From contig CAJBNH010000156.1 in the NCBI GenBank assembly GCA_903955385.1, positions 1 to 53,328 on the forward strand: a stretch of 53,328 bases of DNA. The letters are read 5' to 3'. This stretch comes from an uncultured Myxococcales bacterium (lineage in GTDB: Bacteria > Myxococcota_A > UBA9042). Shown here in pieces: positions 8,053 to 19,441 of the stretch. The position numbers and the translations under genes are program-made. The stretch's first letter is position 1. Each line of letters opens with the position of its first letter. The notes beneath the pieces are model-generated. The model worked only from the letters and a program-made list of their open reading frames with translations, was not told where the DNA came from and searched no databases.

Positions 8053-11052
8053 ATGTTCCGTCGTTTGCACGCCATCACCTTCGCCTCAGCGCTTTGCGCG
8101 GCCTTTGCCTGCGCGGGTTGCGGCTTGGCCGGCGAGGGCGACAGCAGCGCAACGGCCTCGCTGGACCCCCGCAAGCTGGTGCTCGAAACCGATCTCGGCG
8201 GCAGTGAGGCACGCGCCGGCCAGTTGTTCTCCGTCACCTGCCGCACCTTTGCCCCGCCGCCCGCGGGCTCGCCCGCCGACACGTGGGGGGCCGAGGTGCC
8301 GCTGCCGGGTGTCCCCACCGTGGTCGTGCTGGACGGTCCCGGCGAGCCCTTGCTGGTCGACGGCCTGCAGCTGAAGTTCGCCAAGGTCGGTACCTACCTT
8401 GTGGCGTGCCGCATCCCCGCGTACGGCTTGCAGGATCCGACACCGGCCGAGCTTGGCGTCGTTCCCGGGCTGCCCGCCGCCATCGACACGCAGCTGCTCG
8501 CGCCTGCCTCCGCACCACCCGGCACTCCGGCCAGCCCCGTCGCCGCAGGCACCGCAGTCGCCGTCGCGTGCACCGCGCAGGACGCCTACGGCAACGCGTT
8601 TGCGTCCGGGTTCTCGCTGACGCTGACGCCGCCGCTGCCCAACCCACCGATCGCACTTGCCTTTACTCCCACCAAGACGGGCACGATCGCGGTGGCGTGC
8701 ACCGTCGACGCGATCGCCGACACGACGCCCGCTCTGCTGCAGGTCGTGCCCGCCGTGCCACGCCACCTGTACACGCTGGTCGACCCGGCCGAGATCCAGG
8801 CCGGTGGTGCCACCAAGCTTGCCTGCGTCGCCAACGATGCGTATGGCAACGCGATTCCCGAGTTTCCCTTCGCGATCGATCTGCCGCCCGCCGTGCAGCT
8901 CAAGGGCCTGTACCTGACCTCGACGCTGACGGGGCTGCACGACGTGCGCTGCGTGCCTGAGTCGCTGGCGTGGAACCTGTTCGTGGTGCACGCGGCGACG
9001 CTGTCGGTGCTGCCGGGGCCGCCGAAGTTCCTGGATGTGGCGACGGTGCCGGCCAAGCAGGTCTACAAGCGCGAAGAGAAAGTGCAATTCCTGCCCTCGG
9101 TGCGGGACGCTTGGGACAACGTGGTGGGCGACGCCAAGGTGACGATGGCCGTGACGTCGCCGGCCGCCGGCTTCAAGGTCAAGTCGGCCGACACCATCCA
9201 GTTCAACCTCGACAACACGTATCTCGTGCACTTCCAGGTGGTCGACCACGGCGAGGTCGCACGTGACGTCGAGATCCTGGTCGATGGCGCGCCACCGCTG
9301 CTGACCATCGACCAGCCGCCGTGGGGCTCGACGCTCACGGGCAAGCCTTCGGTGTATCTGGAGGGCACGGTCGGCGACGCGGGCTCTGGCGTGGTCGAGT
9401 TCGTCGTGGACGGCAAGCAGCCGCCGATCGGCGCGCCAGACGCGGCGGGACTGAGCAAGTGGGGCCTGCAGCACGGGGCCAAGCACGGTCTGAACCCGAT
9501 TCTGGCCGAGGTGACCGACCTGGGTGGGCAGAAGTCCAAGGCGATCCGAGGGTTCTACTACTCGGGACAGTACTATCCGACCGACGCGCAGGCGCCCCAA
9601 GCGGCGATGGTCACCGACGGCCTGCAAGTGTTCGCGGGCAAGGACTTCCTGGACGACGGCGTGCACGACCCGGCACACCCAAATGATCTCGCGACGTTGA
9701 TCGAGGTGATGCTGGGCGGCCTCGACCCCAACCAGCTGATCCCCGGCGCCGTCAGCCAGGGCGACGTGCAGGTGACGCTGTCCAACATTTCGTTCGGCAA
9801 GCCGACGGTGAACTTGGTGCCGGTCGACGGCGGCTTGCAGTTGAAGGTCGCGATCCCCAACGTCCACACCGACCTGGCGGTCAAGGCCAAGCAAAAGCTG
9901 GGGCCGATCAGCATCACGCTCAAGGTGTCGGGCGACATCGACATCGCCAACGTTACCGTGCAGACGCTGGTGCTGTTGAGCGTGGTCGATGGCAAGGCGC
10001 AGGTCACGGTCGGTTCGAGCCAGGCGACGATCGACGGCATGAACCTGCACGTCGACGGAATCGGCGGACTGCTCGACTTTTTGTGGAACCTGCTGCTGCA
10101 GACCTACACCTCGCAGCTCGAGGCCCAGCTGGTCCAGACGCTGAACGGCCAAGTCCCCAAGCTGATCCAAGGGTTGCTCGAGAACCTGGCGCTCGACCAG
10201 ACGTTCACGTTGCCGCCACTGGTTCCGGGCGCGCCCGAGGCCCAGGTGTCGCTGGTGACCGCGCTGAAGCAGCTGCAGTGCTCGCCGGCAGGGGTGTTGG
10301 TGCGGATGGACGCCTCGTTCGTGGCCCCCAAGGGCACGGCGCACACGGTGCTGGGGTCGATTGGGCGTGCAGGCTGCATCGGCACGGTTCAGGACGCATT
10401 CGTCATCGACCAGAGTCAGCGCCTGCAGCTTGCCCTGCACGACGACGTCCTCAACCAGGCGCTGCACGCCATTTGGTACGGCGGCGCTCTGAAGATCGAC
10501 GGCGTGACGGCGACGCAGCTGGGGCTGGACGCCGACCCCAGCAAGACCGGCGGCTTCTCGCTGGAGGGAGCCACCTTCGACGTCGACTTCTTCCTGCCGC
10601 CGATTCTGGAGAGCTGCAACCAGACCGACGGCAAGTTCCGCTTGCAGGTCGGTGATCTGTACGGCAAGGCCAAGCTGCTGGACGGTGACCTGCAGCTGGG
10701 GCTGTTCCTGGGCCTCGACATGGGCGCCCAGATCGCGCTCGGCAAGTCGCCTGAGGGAGCGCCGCAGCTGTCGGTCCAGCTCGACCCCGAGCTCAACCTG
10801 CAATACGAGCTGTTCGACATCAGCAAGGCCTACGCAGGGTCCAAGTCGGTGTTCGAGAACCTGTTCGCCAAGCTGTTGGGCGACGCGCTCAAGAACGGCA
10901 TCCCGGGCTTGGACGCGCTGAAGCTGAACCTGCCGTCGCTGGACTTGGGTGGCTTGGTGCCGGGGCTGCCGGCGGGGACCAAGATCCAGTTGCAGCTCAA
11001 GAACTTGAAACGTGCGGGCGGCTACACCGCCATCGATGCCGGGCTCGAGTGA
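8053..11052 (+). CDS. Large lipoprotein: Ig-like repeats plus a tandem BPI/TULIP-like lipid-binding region
   Basis: 999 residues. A signal peptide ends in C-A-G-C (an atypical lipobox), predicting an outer-membrane lipoprotein. Residues about 35-480 hold Ig-like units, two of them with the D-A-Y-G-N motif seen in invasin-type Ig domains. From about residue 556 to the end the pattern matches the eukaryotic BPI/LBP/CETP (TULIP) fold. There are long amphipathic strands, then a helix of about 40 residues (670-713) of the kind that packs inside a TULIP barrel, and a proline-rich joint. A second barrel follows, opening with L-H-D-D-V-L-N-Q-A-L and Y-G-G-A-L-K-I (about 794-816), like the 'D-x-V-x-N-x-A' stretch in BPI. 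It ends with a helix plus G-I-P region as in BPI C-terminal barrels. Likely role, by inference: binding lipids, lipopolysaccharide or other hydrophobic ligands at the surface. The fold call rests on pattern only. Confidence 0.8.
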   Translation: MFRRLHAITFASALCAAFACAGCGLAGEGDSSATASLDPRKLVLETDLGGSEARAGQLFSVTCRTFAPPPAGSPADTWGAEVPLPGVPTVVVLDGPGEPLLVDGLQLKFAKVGTYLVACRIPAYGLQDPTPAELGVVPGLPAAIDTQLLAPASAPPGTPASPVAAGTAVAVACTAQDAYGNAFASGFSLTLTPPLPNPPIALAFTPTKTGTIAVACTVDAIADTTPALLQVVPAVPRHLYTLVDPAEIQAGGATKLACVANDAYGNAIPEFPFAIDLPPAVQLKGLYLTSTLTGLHDVRCVPESLAWNLFVVHAATLSVLPGPPKFLDVATVPAKQVYKREEKVQFLPSVRDAWDNVVGDAKVTMAVTSPAAGFKVKSADTIQFNLDNTYLVHFQVVDHGEVARDVEILVDGAPPLLTIDQPPWGSTLTGKPSVYLEGTVGDAGSGVVEFVVDGKQPPIGAPDAAGLSKWGLQHGAKHGLNPILAEVTDLGGQKSKAIRGFYYSGQYYPTDAQAPQAAMVTDGLQVFAGKDFLDDGVHDPAHPNDLATLIEVMLGGLDPNQLIPGAVSQGDVQVTLSNISFGKPTVNLVPVDGGLQLKVAIPNVHTDLAVKAKQKLGPISITLKVSGDIDIANVTVQTLVLLSVVDGKAQVTVGSSQATIDGMNLHVDGIGGLLDFLWNLLLQTYTSQLEAQLVQTLNGQVPKLIQGLLENLALDQTFTLPPLVPGAPEAQVSLVTALKQLQCSPAGVLVRMDASFVAPKGTAHTVLGSIGRAGCIGTVQDAFVIDQSQRLQLALHDDVLNQALHAIWYGGALKIDGVTATQLGLDADPSKTGGFSLEGATFDVDFFLPPILESCNQTDGKFRLQVGDLYGKAKLLDGDLQLGLFLGLDMGAQIALGKSPEGAPQLSVQLDPELNLQYELFDISKAYAGSKSVFENLFAKLLGDALKNGIPGLDALKLNLPSLDLGGLVPGLPAGTKIQLQLKNLKRAGGYTAIDAGLE

Positions 11053-11083
11053 CGGCGCCGCCACCGGCCCGTCCGGGCTGGGG

Positions 11084-11112
11084 TTCGCGCGCGGGTCTGG
11101 TCGTGGTACGCT
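11084..11112 (+). promoter_or_regulatory. Candidate promoter for the MopE-like gene
   Basis: TTCGCG (11084-11089), 17 nt, then TACGCT (11107-11112), preceded by TGG in the extended -10 position; 31 nt before ATG 11144. It resembles the pair upstream of 5097. Confidence 0.28.
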
Positions 11113-11143
11113 CCGTCGGTTTCTGGCCACGCCAAGGTGACGC

Positions 11144-13285
11144 ATGCTCGCATCCAGCCGTTCCGGTCGTGTCCTTCAGGCCTGTCTTCGCGCGTCGATG
11201 GCGATGCTGTGGCTTGCTGTGGCCTGTTCTTCCCCGCCTGCCGGTCAGTCGACCGACGACACGACGGTCCTGCCAAAGGACACGATCGGGCCGCAGCTCG
11301 ACGGGCAGGACTCGTCAGACGCGACCGACGAACCGGATGTTCCGCAGCAGCAGCCCTGCGAGACAGAGGGCGGCTGGGGCTGCCCATGCAAGGACAACAC
11401 CGACTGCGCCGACGTCGCCTATTGCATCGACAGCGAGCTTGGCAAGGTCTGTACCAAGGCTTGCAGCACCTCGTGCCCCAAGGACTGGAAGTGCGTGCAG
11501 GCGTCCGGCCGTGACCTCAGCTACGTCTGCGTGCCAATGTTCACGAACTTGTGCAAGCCCTGCAATTCACACCAGGACTGCGCCCAGCCGGGCGGCCAGG
11601 CCGGCGAGAACCTGTGTCTGCCCCGCGACGACGGTCAGGGCTTCATCGACGGCGCATTTTGCGGCACGGCCTGTTCGTCCGACGGCCAGTGCAAGTCGGG
11701 ATTCTCGTGCAAGGAAGTGACGGTCAAGGACCGTCCCGAGCCGGTCATGCAGTGCGTGCCCGACTCGGGCGAGTGCACGTGCGCGGTCAATTGGTCGGCC
11801 ACGCAAGTATCGACCGAGTGCTCCAAGACCAATGACATCGGCACCTGCAAGAGCACCCGCACTTGCACGGCCGACGGTCTGACGCTGTGCGGCGCCCAGC
11901 CCGCTTCGGCGGAGGTCTGCGGAGACAAAGAGGACAACGACTGCGACGGCGAGACCGACGAAGCCGACGCGGTGGACTGCATCGTCTACTACCCCGACCA
12001 GGACGCCGACGGTGTGGGCCAGTCGGTGGGCGCGTGCCTCTGCAACAACCCCGGACTGGGCTTCTCGATCGTGGGCGGCGACTGCAATGACCTGGTCAGC
12101 GCGATCAAGCCGGGCGTGGACGAGATCTGCAACGAAATCGATGACAACTGCAACGGCGACACGGACGAGGCGGGCGCAAAGGGCTGCGATATCTATTACA
12201 AGGACAAGGACGGCGACAAGTTCGGCGACCCCGACGACTCGGCTTGTCTCTGCAAGTCGAAGAAGACGTCCGAGTGGATCGGTGTCGCGGGCGACTGTGA
12301 CGACACGACGAACAAGGTCAAGCCGGGCGTCAGCGAGATGTGCAACACCGTCGGCGTCGACGACAACTGCAACGGCAAGACGGACGAGGAAGGTTCGGTC
12401 GGCTGCAAGCTCGCCTATCTGGACCAGGACAACGACAAGTACGGTCCCGCCAGCAGCGGCAAGTGCCTGTGCGCGCTGAACAAAATCTATACCACCGACC
12501 AGCCGGGTGACTGCGACGACGGCAACGACAAGGTCTTCCCCACCGCCATCGAGGCGTGCAACGGGTTGGACGACGACTGCAGCGGCCTGACCGACGAGCC
12601 GGGCGCCGAGAAGTCCTGCCCCCCCATGGCCCAAGGTTCGGCCGCGTGCGTGGGCGGCAAGTGCAGCCCGGTTTGCTTCAAGGGCTGGTTCCACCTGAAC
12701 GACAACCCTGCCGACTGCGAGTGCCAGGCCGATAACAGCTACGGCCTGAAGGGCGACGCCTGCCCGAACGCCATTGATCTCGGGCAGATGGGCGATGGCA
12801 GCGCCACCGTGTTCCGCTCTGGCAATCTGATGCCCGGCGAGGACGGCGATTGGTACCACGTGCTCGCCACCGACAGTCCCGACGACGGCGGCGCCTGCGA
12901 CCAGTTCGACGTGCGCGCGTGGCTGTCCAACAACCCCGGCAACCAGTTCGCGATCGACATGTACAAGGGCGGCTGCGCCGGTGCCAGCCAGCTCTGTTCG
13001 GCCGAGACTGAGGTGCAGTGGACCACCAGCTACTGGGGCCCGCCGACGGGTCTGGATGCCAAGGTGAACACGCCGATCTTGGGAGACGTCACCAAGTCGC
13101 CCGATCCGCAGATGGCAGGCGAGTGCAAGTGCGCCAAGGGCCCCGCAGGTACCGGTCTGCCGGGGATGAACATCTGCTCGGACAACTCGGCGGACTTCTA
13201 CTTCCGCGTGTACCGCAAGCCCGGACTGGCCGTCACCTGCGAGGCCTATATCCTCGCGGTGATCAATGCGCCTGCGGCCAAGTAA
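11144..13285 (+). CDS. MopE-like lipoprotein with four putative metal-binding repeats
   Basis: 713 residues; the ATG has AAGGTGA directly upstream. A signal peptide ends at L-A-V-A-C (about residue 29), so a lipoprotein. Residues about 75-200 are cysteine-rich small modules. Residues about 258-493 carry four copies of the MopE-type motif, E-x-C-[NG]-x-x-D-[DN]-[DN]-C-x-G-x-T-D-E. Between copies lie Y-x-D-x-D-x-D-x-x-G segments and G-D-C-[ND]-D segments that look like EF-hand-style calcium ligands. In Methylococcus MopE and its relatives these regions bind copper or calcium at the surface; the metal here is not determined. The C-terminal 190 residues form a beta-sandwich-like domain with G-D-W-Y-H-V, as in PPC domains of secreted proteins. 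The gene ends 46 nt from the convergent grpE. Confidence 0.88.
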   Translation: MLASSRSGRVLQACLRASMAMLWLAVACSSPPAGQSTDDTTVLPKDTIGPQLDGQDSSDATDEPDVPQQQPCETEGGWGCPCKDNTDCADVAYCIDSELGKVCTKACSTSCPKDWKCVQASGRDLSYVCVPMFTNLCKPCNSHQDCAQPGGQAGENLCLPRDDGQGFIDGAFCGTACSSDGQCKSGFSCKEVTVKDRPEPVMQCVPDSGECTCAVNWSATQVSTECSKTNDIGTCKSTRTCTADGLTLCGAQPASAEVCGDKEDNDCDGETDEADAVDCIVYYPDQDADGVGQSVGACLCNNPGLGFSIVGGDCNDLVSAIKPGVDEICNEIDDNCNGDTDEAGAKGCDIYYKDKDGDKFGDPDDSACLCKSKKTSEWIGVAGDCDDTTNKVKPGVSEMCNTVGVDDNCNGKTDEEGSVGCKLAYLDQDNDKYGPASSGKCLCALNKIYTTDQPGDCDDGNDKVFPTAIEACNGLDDDCSGLTDEPGAEKSCPPMAQGSAACVGGKCSPVCFKGWFHLNDNPADCECQADNSYGLKGDACPNAIDLGQMGDGSATVFRSGNLMPGEDGDWYHVLATDSPDDGGACDQFDVRAWLSNNPGNQFAIDMYKGGCAGASQLCSAETEVQWTTSYWGPPTGLDAKVNTPILGDVTKSPDPQMAGECKCAKGPAGTGLPGMNICSDNSADFYFRVYRKPGLAVTCEAYILAVINAPAAK

Positions 13286-13331
13286 TCAGGATTTCAGGAA
13301 ATGATGTCAGTGGCGAGGGGGCGGCTGGCCG

Positions 13332-13985
13332 TCAGTTGACGCCCGGAGCCTCGATCGCGACATAGCGGCCGACGATGACCATCGCGGGACGCACGAGCTC
13401 GTCTCCCACCATCGCACCTGAGGCGACGGCCTGCAGCACCTTGCCGTCCTGTGCCGCGTCATCGACCGGCACCGTCGTCACGGCCTGATGGCGCGAGGGG
13501 TCGAACGCTTCCCCCACTCCGTCAAAGCGCAGCAGGTCCAGGCCCACCAGTGCCGCGTCGAACTGCGCGCGGATCGCCTGCACACCCGTCACGAATGCGG
13601 GCCCCGGCGGCTGGGTGCGCACGCTGTCGAGCGACCGATCCAGCGAGTCCAGCACGCCAATCAGCCCTGTGACCGCCTTGGCCTTGGCCTGCTTCAGCAG
13701 CCGTTCCTGTTCGCGCTGCATCCGCTCGCGCGCGGCGGCGAATTCGCTGCGGGCCTTGTCGTAGGCCTGCGCGTAGTGTCGCGTCTGCGCCTCGGCGTCG
13801 ACCAGCTTGCGCTTCAGGTCGGCAACCTGCTCCTGCAGCAGGCGCTCAGCCTCAGGAACCTCAGGCTCTGCGGGCAAAACCTGCTCGGGCTCAGCGGCCG
13901 CCTCTGCGCTCGCGTCGTCGTCCGTCTCCGGATCGACGTGCGGCGCGGCGTGGCGGCGCGGATCGGCGGGGGGCTTGGTGGCCAT
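13332..13985 (-). CDS. grpE: GrpE nucleotide exchange factor for DnaK
   Basis: 217 residues. GrpE exchanges ADP for ATP on the DnaK (Hsp70) chaperone in the cytoplasm. The N-terminal 55 residues are acidic and disordered, followed by a long heptad-type helix (about 55-115) that forms the GrpE dimer stalk. The C-terminal beta domain has the family signature D-P-x-x-H-x-A-V at about 155 and G-x-x-x-x-x-x-L-V-R-P-A-M-V at about 190. ATG 13985 has AGGAG eight nt upstream. It starts only 16 nt after the groEL stop, so it is the last gene of a groES-groEL-grpE operon; dnaK and dnaJ are not in the window. Confidence 0.93.
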   Translation of the reverse strand: MATKPPADPRRHAAPHVDPETDDDASAEAAAEPEQVLPAEPEVPEAERLLQEQVADLKRKLVDAEAQTRHYAQAYDKARSEFAAARERMQREQERLLKQAKAKAVTGLIGVLDSLDRSLDSVRTQPPGPAFVTGVQAIRAQFDAALVGLDLLRFDGVGEAFDPSRHQAVTTVPVDDAAQDGKVLQAVASGAMVGDELVRPAMVIVGRYVAIEAPGVN

Positions 13986-14001
13986 CCGTCAGGCTCCTGG
14001 G

Positions 14002-15958
<1,957 letters not shown>

Positions 15959-16060
15959 CGGGGCTCCATCGCGCACGCATCGGACGTGCGGTTGTCTCGA
16001 GGTGGTCTCGGGGGTGCGGGCCGTTGCCGACCCGGCGCTGCTCGTTTGCGCAACCGAAGG

Positions 16061-16085
16061 GTTCTACTGCATTCGTTGCAGGAAC
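16061..16085. promoter_or_regulatory. Imperfect inverted repeat between groES and glyQ
   Basis: GTTC-TA-CTGCA-TTCGT-TGCAG-GAAC: two arms of nine paired bases around a five-base centre, with two unpaired bases in the left arm. It sits 103 nt upstream of groES and 159 nt upstream of glyQ in the 285 nt divergent gap. It is not CIRCE. It could be an operator for the chaperonin operon or for glyQS; no direct evidence. The rest of the gap shows no gene. Confidence 0.3.
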
Positions 16086-16168
16086 GACCCCCGTGCGGTG
16101 CGGTTGCAGCGCTGCCAAGGTAGGATGGGCGACCGGGCCGTCAAGGGCGCGTCCCGTTCCGGGTTCGG

Positions 16169-16198
16169 TTGGACCTGCTGCCCCCTGCATGGTAAGGT
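16169..16198 (+). promoter_or_regulatory. Candidate promoter for glyQS
   Basis: TTGGAC (16169-16174), 18 nt, TAAGGT (16193-16198), 45 nt before ATG 16244. The -35 box matches four of six consensus bases; the -10 box is poor. Confidence 0.28.
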
Positions 16199-16243
16199 CC
16201 CTGCCCTTGCCGGTCACACGAGCCGGCGCGAGAAGCGCGTCGC

Positions 16244-17272
16244 ATGAGCCATCCCACCGCTGCAACGCCCACGCTGCAGGACGTCATCGTTCGCTTGAAT
16301 CACTATTGGGCCTCGCGGGGTTGCGCCTTGGTGCAGCCCTACGACCTCGAGAAGGGCGCGGGCACGTTCAACCCCGCCACCTTCCTGCGCTCCATCGGGC
16401 CAGAGCCGTGGAACGCGGCGTACGTCGAGCCCTCGCGGCGGCCGACCGACGGACGCTATGGCGAAAACCCCAATCGTCTTCAGCATTACTACCAGTACCA
16501 GGTGATCCTCAAGCCGTCGCCCAAGGACGTGCAAGAGCTGTACTTGGGCTCGCTGCGCGAGATCGGCATCGACCCGCTGGAGCACGACATTCGGTTCGTC
16601 GAGGACGACTGGGAGTCGCCGACGCTGGGCGCGTGGGGTCTGGGTTGGGAGGTCTGGCTCGACGGCCAGGAAGCCTCGCAATTCACGTACTTCCAGCAGG
16701 TTGGCGGGCTGGACCTGCACCCGGTCAGCGCGGAATTGACCTACGGCATCGAGCGCCTGTGCATGTATCTGCAGGGCAAGGACAGCATCTTCGATCTGGT
16801 GTGGTCCTACGGTCCCGACGGGCGGCCGGTGACCTACGGCGAGATGTATCACGAGGACGAGGTCCAGTTCTCGGCGCACAACTTCGAGCACGCCGACGTT
16901 GCGCTGCACCTCGACTCGTTTGCCCGGTACGAGGAGCAGGCCCAGCGCATGTGCAACCTCGGGTTGGTGCTGCCCGCTTACGACTACGTCATCAAGGCCA
17001 GTCACGCCTTCAACGTGCTCGACGCCCGCGGCGCGATCTCGGTGTCCGAGCGCCAGAAGTACATCGGCCGCGTGCGCAATCTGGCGCGTCAGGTGGCCGT
17101 CGGTTACGACAACCTGCGCTATCGTCTGGGTTTGCCGATGTGCCAGCCCGACGAGCGTCAGGCGCTGGTCGAGACCCGCGAGCGCGAACAAGCTGCTGAG
17201 GCTGAGCGCGCCCGCGTCGCCGCCGAGAAGGCCGCCGCCCGCAACCAGAAGAAGCCCGAGGTGACGCGATGA
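16244..17272 (+). CDS. glyQ: Glycyl-tRNA synthetase alpha subunit
   Basis: 342 residues; typical bacterial GlyQ is about 300, and the excess is a charged alanine/arginine-rich C-terminal tail. With GlyS it charges tRNA-Gly with glycine in the cytoplasm; the alpha chain holds the class II catalytic core. Family features include the opening Y-W-A-S-R-G-C-x-L-x-Q-P-Y-D-L-E, the G-A-G-T-x-N-P-A-T-F stretch, R-R-P[11 protein letters not shown] and E-L-T-Y-G-I-E-R-L. The following glyS overlaps by ATGA, with GAGGTG of its ribosome site inside glyQ, so the two subunits are made in a coupled 1:1 manner. The gene is divergent from groES. Confidence 0.97.
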   Translation: MSHPTAATPTLQDVIVRLNHYWASRGCALVQPYDLEKGAGTFNPATFLRSIGPEPWNAAYVEPSRRPTDGRYGENPNRLQHYYQYQVILKPSPKDVQELYLGSLREIGIDPLEHDIRFVEDDWESPTLGAWGLGWEVWLDGQEASQFTYFQQVGGLDLHPVSAELTYGIERLCMYLQGKDSIFDLVWSYGPDGRPVTYGEMYHEDEVQFSAHNFEHADVALHLDSFARYEEQAQRMCNLGLVLPAYDYVIKASHAFNVLDARGAISVSERQKYIGRVRNLARQVAVGYDNLRYRLGLPMCQPDERQALVETREREQAAEAERARVAAEKAAARNQKKPEVTR

Positions 17273-19386
17273 GCACGGAACTGCACCCGACCGTCGGGGC
17301 CGCGGCGCCCCTGCTTGTCGAGATCGGCTGCGAGGAGATCCCCGCGGGTGTCGTGCCCGTCGCAGCCGCCGCTTTGCTCGACGGGATCCTCAAGGTGCTG
17401 GACGAAGCCGGCATCGCCCACGCAGAGGCCTGCTGGCTGGGCACGCCCCGACGGCTGGTCGCCCACGTCCACGGCGTCGCTTTGCAACAGCCCGACCGCC
17501 ACGAGACGCTCACGGGGCCGCCGTTGCGCGCCGCGCAGGACGCCAGCGGTCAGTGGACCAAGGCCGCAGAGGGATTTGCCAGGGGTCTGGGGCTGACGAC
17601 CGACGCCCTGGCCGTGCTGGAGACGCCGAAGGGGGCCTACGTTGCCGTCGAGCGCACGCTGCAGGGCCGCACCACGGCGACCGTGCTGGGCGAGGCGCTG
17701 CCCGACGTCCTGCGCAACCTACCGTTTCCCAAGAAGATGCGCTGGGGGCGCGAGCGCGAGGCGTTCATCCGCCCGGTCCACTGGCTGGTCAGCCTGTTGG
17801 GCGAGACGGTGGTGCCCTTCACCTTCGCCGGGGTCGCCAGTGGCCGTCTGAGCTGGGGGCATCGCTTCTACCGCAACGAGGCCCTCGCGGTGCCGGCGGA
17901 TCTGGACGCGTACAAGGCCGCGCTGGCCCAAGCGTTCGTGCAGGTCGACCCCGAAGTGCGCCGTGCCGACATCCGCAAGCAGGTCATCGCCCTGTCCCAA
18001 AGCGCCGGGGGCACCTGGGTGCAGGACGAGGAAACGCTGGAGGTCGTGACCTATCTGGTCGAGTGGCCGGCGCCGCTGCTGGGCAAATTCGCGCCTGAAT
18101 TCTTGGAGATTCCCGCCCCGGTCATCCGCACGACGCTGCGCGAGAACCAGAAGCTGTTCACGATTCAGGGGCCGGACGGCAAGCTGCTGGACCGCTTTGT
18201 CGCGGTGGCCAACACGCTGAGCGAGCAGAGCCGCGAGACCATCGCGCAGGGCAACGCCCGCGTGGTGTCGGCTCGCCTCTCGGACGCCCGCTTCTTCGTG
18301 CGCGAGGACACCAAGGCGCCGCTGGAGACCAAGCTGGCGTCGCTGGACGACCGCATCTGGTTGGCCGGTCTGGGTTCGATCGGCGACAAGGCCCGTCGCA
18401 TCGGCAAGATGTCGGCCGCCCTTGCCGCCCGCCTGTGCCCGGCGGAGACGGTTCGAGTGGCGCGGACGGCACAGCTGTGCAAGGCCGACTTGGCGACGCG
18501 AATGGTCTTCGAATTCCCTGAACTGCAGGGCGTCATCGGCGCAGACTACGCGCTGGTGGGCGGCGAAGACCCGATCGTCGCCCGCGCCATCGCCCAGCAC
18601 TACCAGCCCCGATTTGCCGGCGACGCGATTCCGCAGGATGCGGCGGGCGCCTTGGTGTCGCTGGCGGACAAGATCGACGCGATCGTCGGGTGCTTTGCGC
18701 TCGGCCTGATCCCGTCGGGCACCCAGGACCCGTACGCCCTTCGGCGTCAGGCGCTGGGCATCCTGCGCATCATCACGGAAGGCGGCTATGCGATCGCGCT
18801 GTCAGAGCTGGTGACGCTGGCCATCGAGGGAATCGCCTCGGCCCGTGAGGGGTTGGACGCGGTCGCCTTGCGCGACGACGTGCTGCGGTTCTTCCGCGGT
18901 CGGCTGGCGTCGCTGTACCAGGCGGACTACCCGGTCGATCTGGTCGAGGCCGTGCTCGAGGCCGGGCACGACCGCCCCGGAACGATTGCGCCACGGTTGC
19001 AAGCGCTCAACAAGCTGAGGTCGGGCGAGGGGTTTGCGCCCCTTGCCGCCGCCTTCAAGCGGGTGGGCAATCTGGTGCGCAAGGCCGGAGACGACCCGCA
19101 GGCCGGCCGCGAGGTCGACCCGAAGCTGTTTCAGGAGCCCGCCGAGAGCGCCCTGCACGCCGCCGTCGCAGGTGTGGCCGAAGCGGTTTCCGGTGCCGTG
19201 TCCAGAGGCGATTACGACGCCGCGCTGGGTCACTTGGTGGTGATCAAGCCCGCGGTCGATGGCTTCTTCGACGGTGTGATGGTGATGACGGACGACGAGG
19301 CGCTGCGTCGCAATCGTCTTGCACTTCTGAGGACTTGTGCCGGCTTGTTCGCCCAGGTGGCGGACTTTGCTCGACTGCAGGCCTGA
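17269..19386 (+). CDS. glyS: Glycyl-tRNA synthetase beta subunit
   Basis: 705 residues, the normal length for GlyS. The beta subunit binds tRNA-Gly and forms the alpha2-beta2 enzyme with GlyQ. The N-terminus [11 protein letters not shown] is the family signature, and K-x-M-R-W-G is at about 160. An HD-like region with D-K-I-D appears near 465 and an anticodon-binding DALR-type helical domain forms the last 130 residues. ATG 17269 overlaps the glyQ stop. A perfect TGGACC/GGTCCA hairpin 18 nt after the stop may end the transcript. Confidence 0.97.
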   Translation: MSTELHPTVGAAAPLLVEIGCEEIPAGVVPVAAAALLDGILKVLDEAGIAHAEACWLGTPRRLVAHVHGVALQQPDRHETLTGPPLRAAQDASGQWTKAAEGFARGLGLTTDALAVLETPKGAYVAVERTLQGRTTATVLGEALPDVLRNLPFPKKMRWGREREAFIRPVHWLVSLLGETVVPFTFAGVASGRLSWGHRFYRNEALAVPADLDAYKAALAQAFVQVDPEVRRADIRKQVIALSQSAGGTWVQDEETLEVVTYLVEWPAPLLGKFAPEFLEIPAPVIRTTLRENQKLFTIQGPDGKLLDRFVAVANTLSEQSRETIAQGNARVVSARLSDARFFVREDTKAPLETKLASLDDRIWLAGLGSIGDKARRIGKMSAALAARLCPAETVRVARTAQLCKADLATRMVFEFPELQGVIGADYALVGGEDPIVARAIAQHYQPRFAGDAIPQDAAGALVSLADKIDAIVGCFALGLIPSGTQDPYALRRQALGILRIITEGGYAIALSELVTLAIEGIASAREGLDAVALRDDVLRFFRGRLASLYQADYPVDLVEAVLEAGHDRPGTIAPRLQALNKLRSGEGFAPLAAAFKRVGNLVRKAGDDPQAGREVDPKLFQEPAESALHAAVAGVAEAVSGAVSRGDYDAALGHLVVIKPAVDGFFDGVMVMTDDEALRRNRLALLRTCAGLFAQVADFARLQA

Positions 19387-19404
19387 CACCGAAACCGCAG
19401 GGGG

Positions 19405-19419
19405 TGGACCCTTGGTCCA
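19405..19419 (+). terminator. Perfect six-bp hairpin after glyS
   Basis: TGGACC-CTT-GGTCCA lies in the 55 nt gap between glyS and the next lipoprotein gene. There is no T-tract, so if it acts in termination it is not a classic intrinsic terminator; it could be an attenuator. It also covers a possible TTG start (19412) for the next gene. Confidence 0.3.
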
Positions 19420-19441
19420 GAGCAACAACGCGCGCCGCCAC

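Noticed and set aside
8086-11145. 1019-codon open frame on the minus strand
   Set aside because: Antisense shadow of the lipoprotein at 8053; composition is Arg/Gln/His/Leu-rich with no domain, as expected from GC-rich third positions.
15959-16243. CIRCE heat-shock operator or sigma32 promoter before groES
   Set aside because: No TTAGCACTC-type inverted repeat and no convincing CTTGAA/CCCCAT pair was found; only an unrelated inverted repeat.
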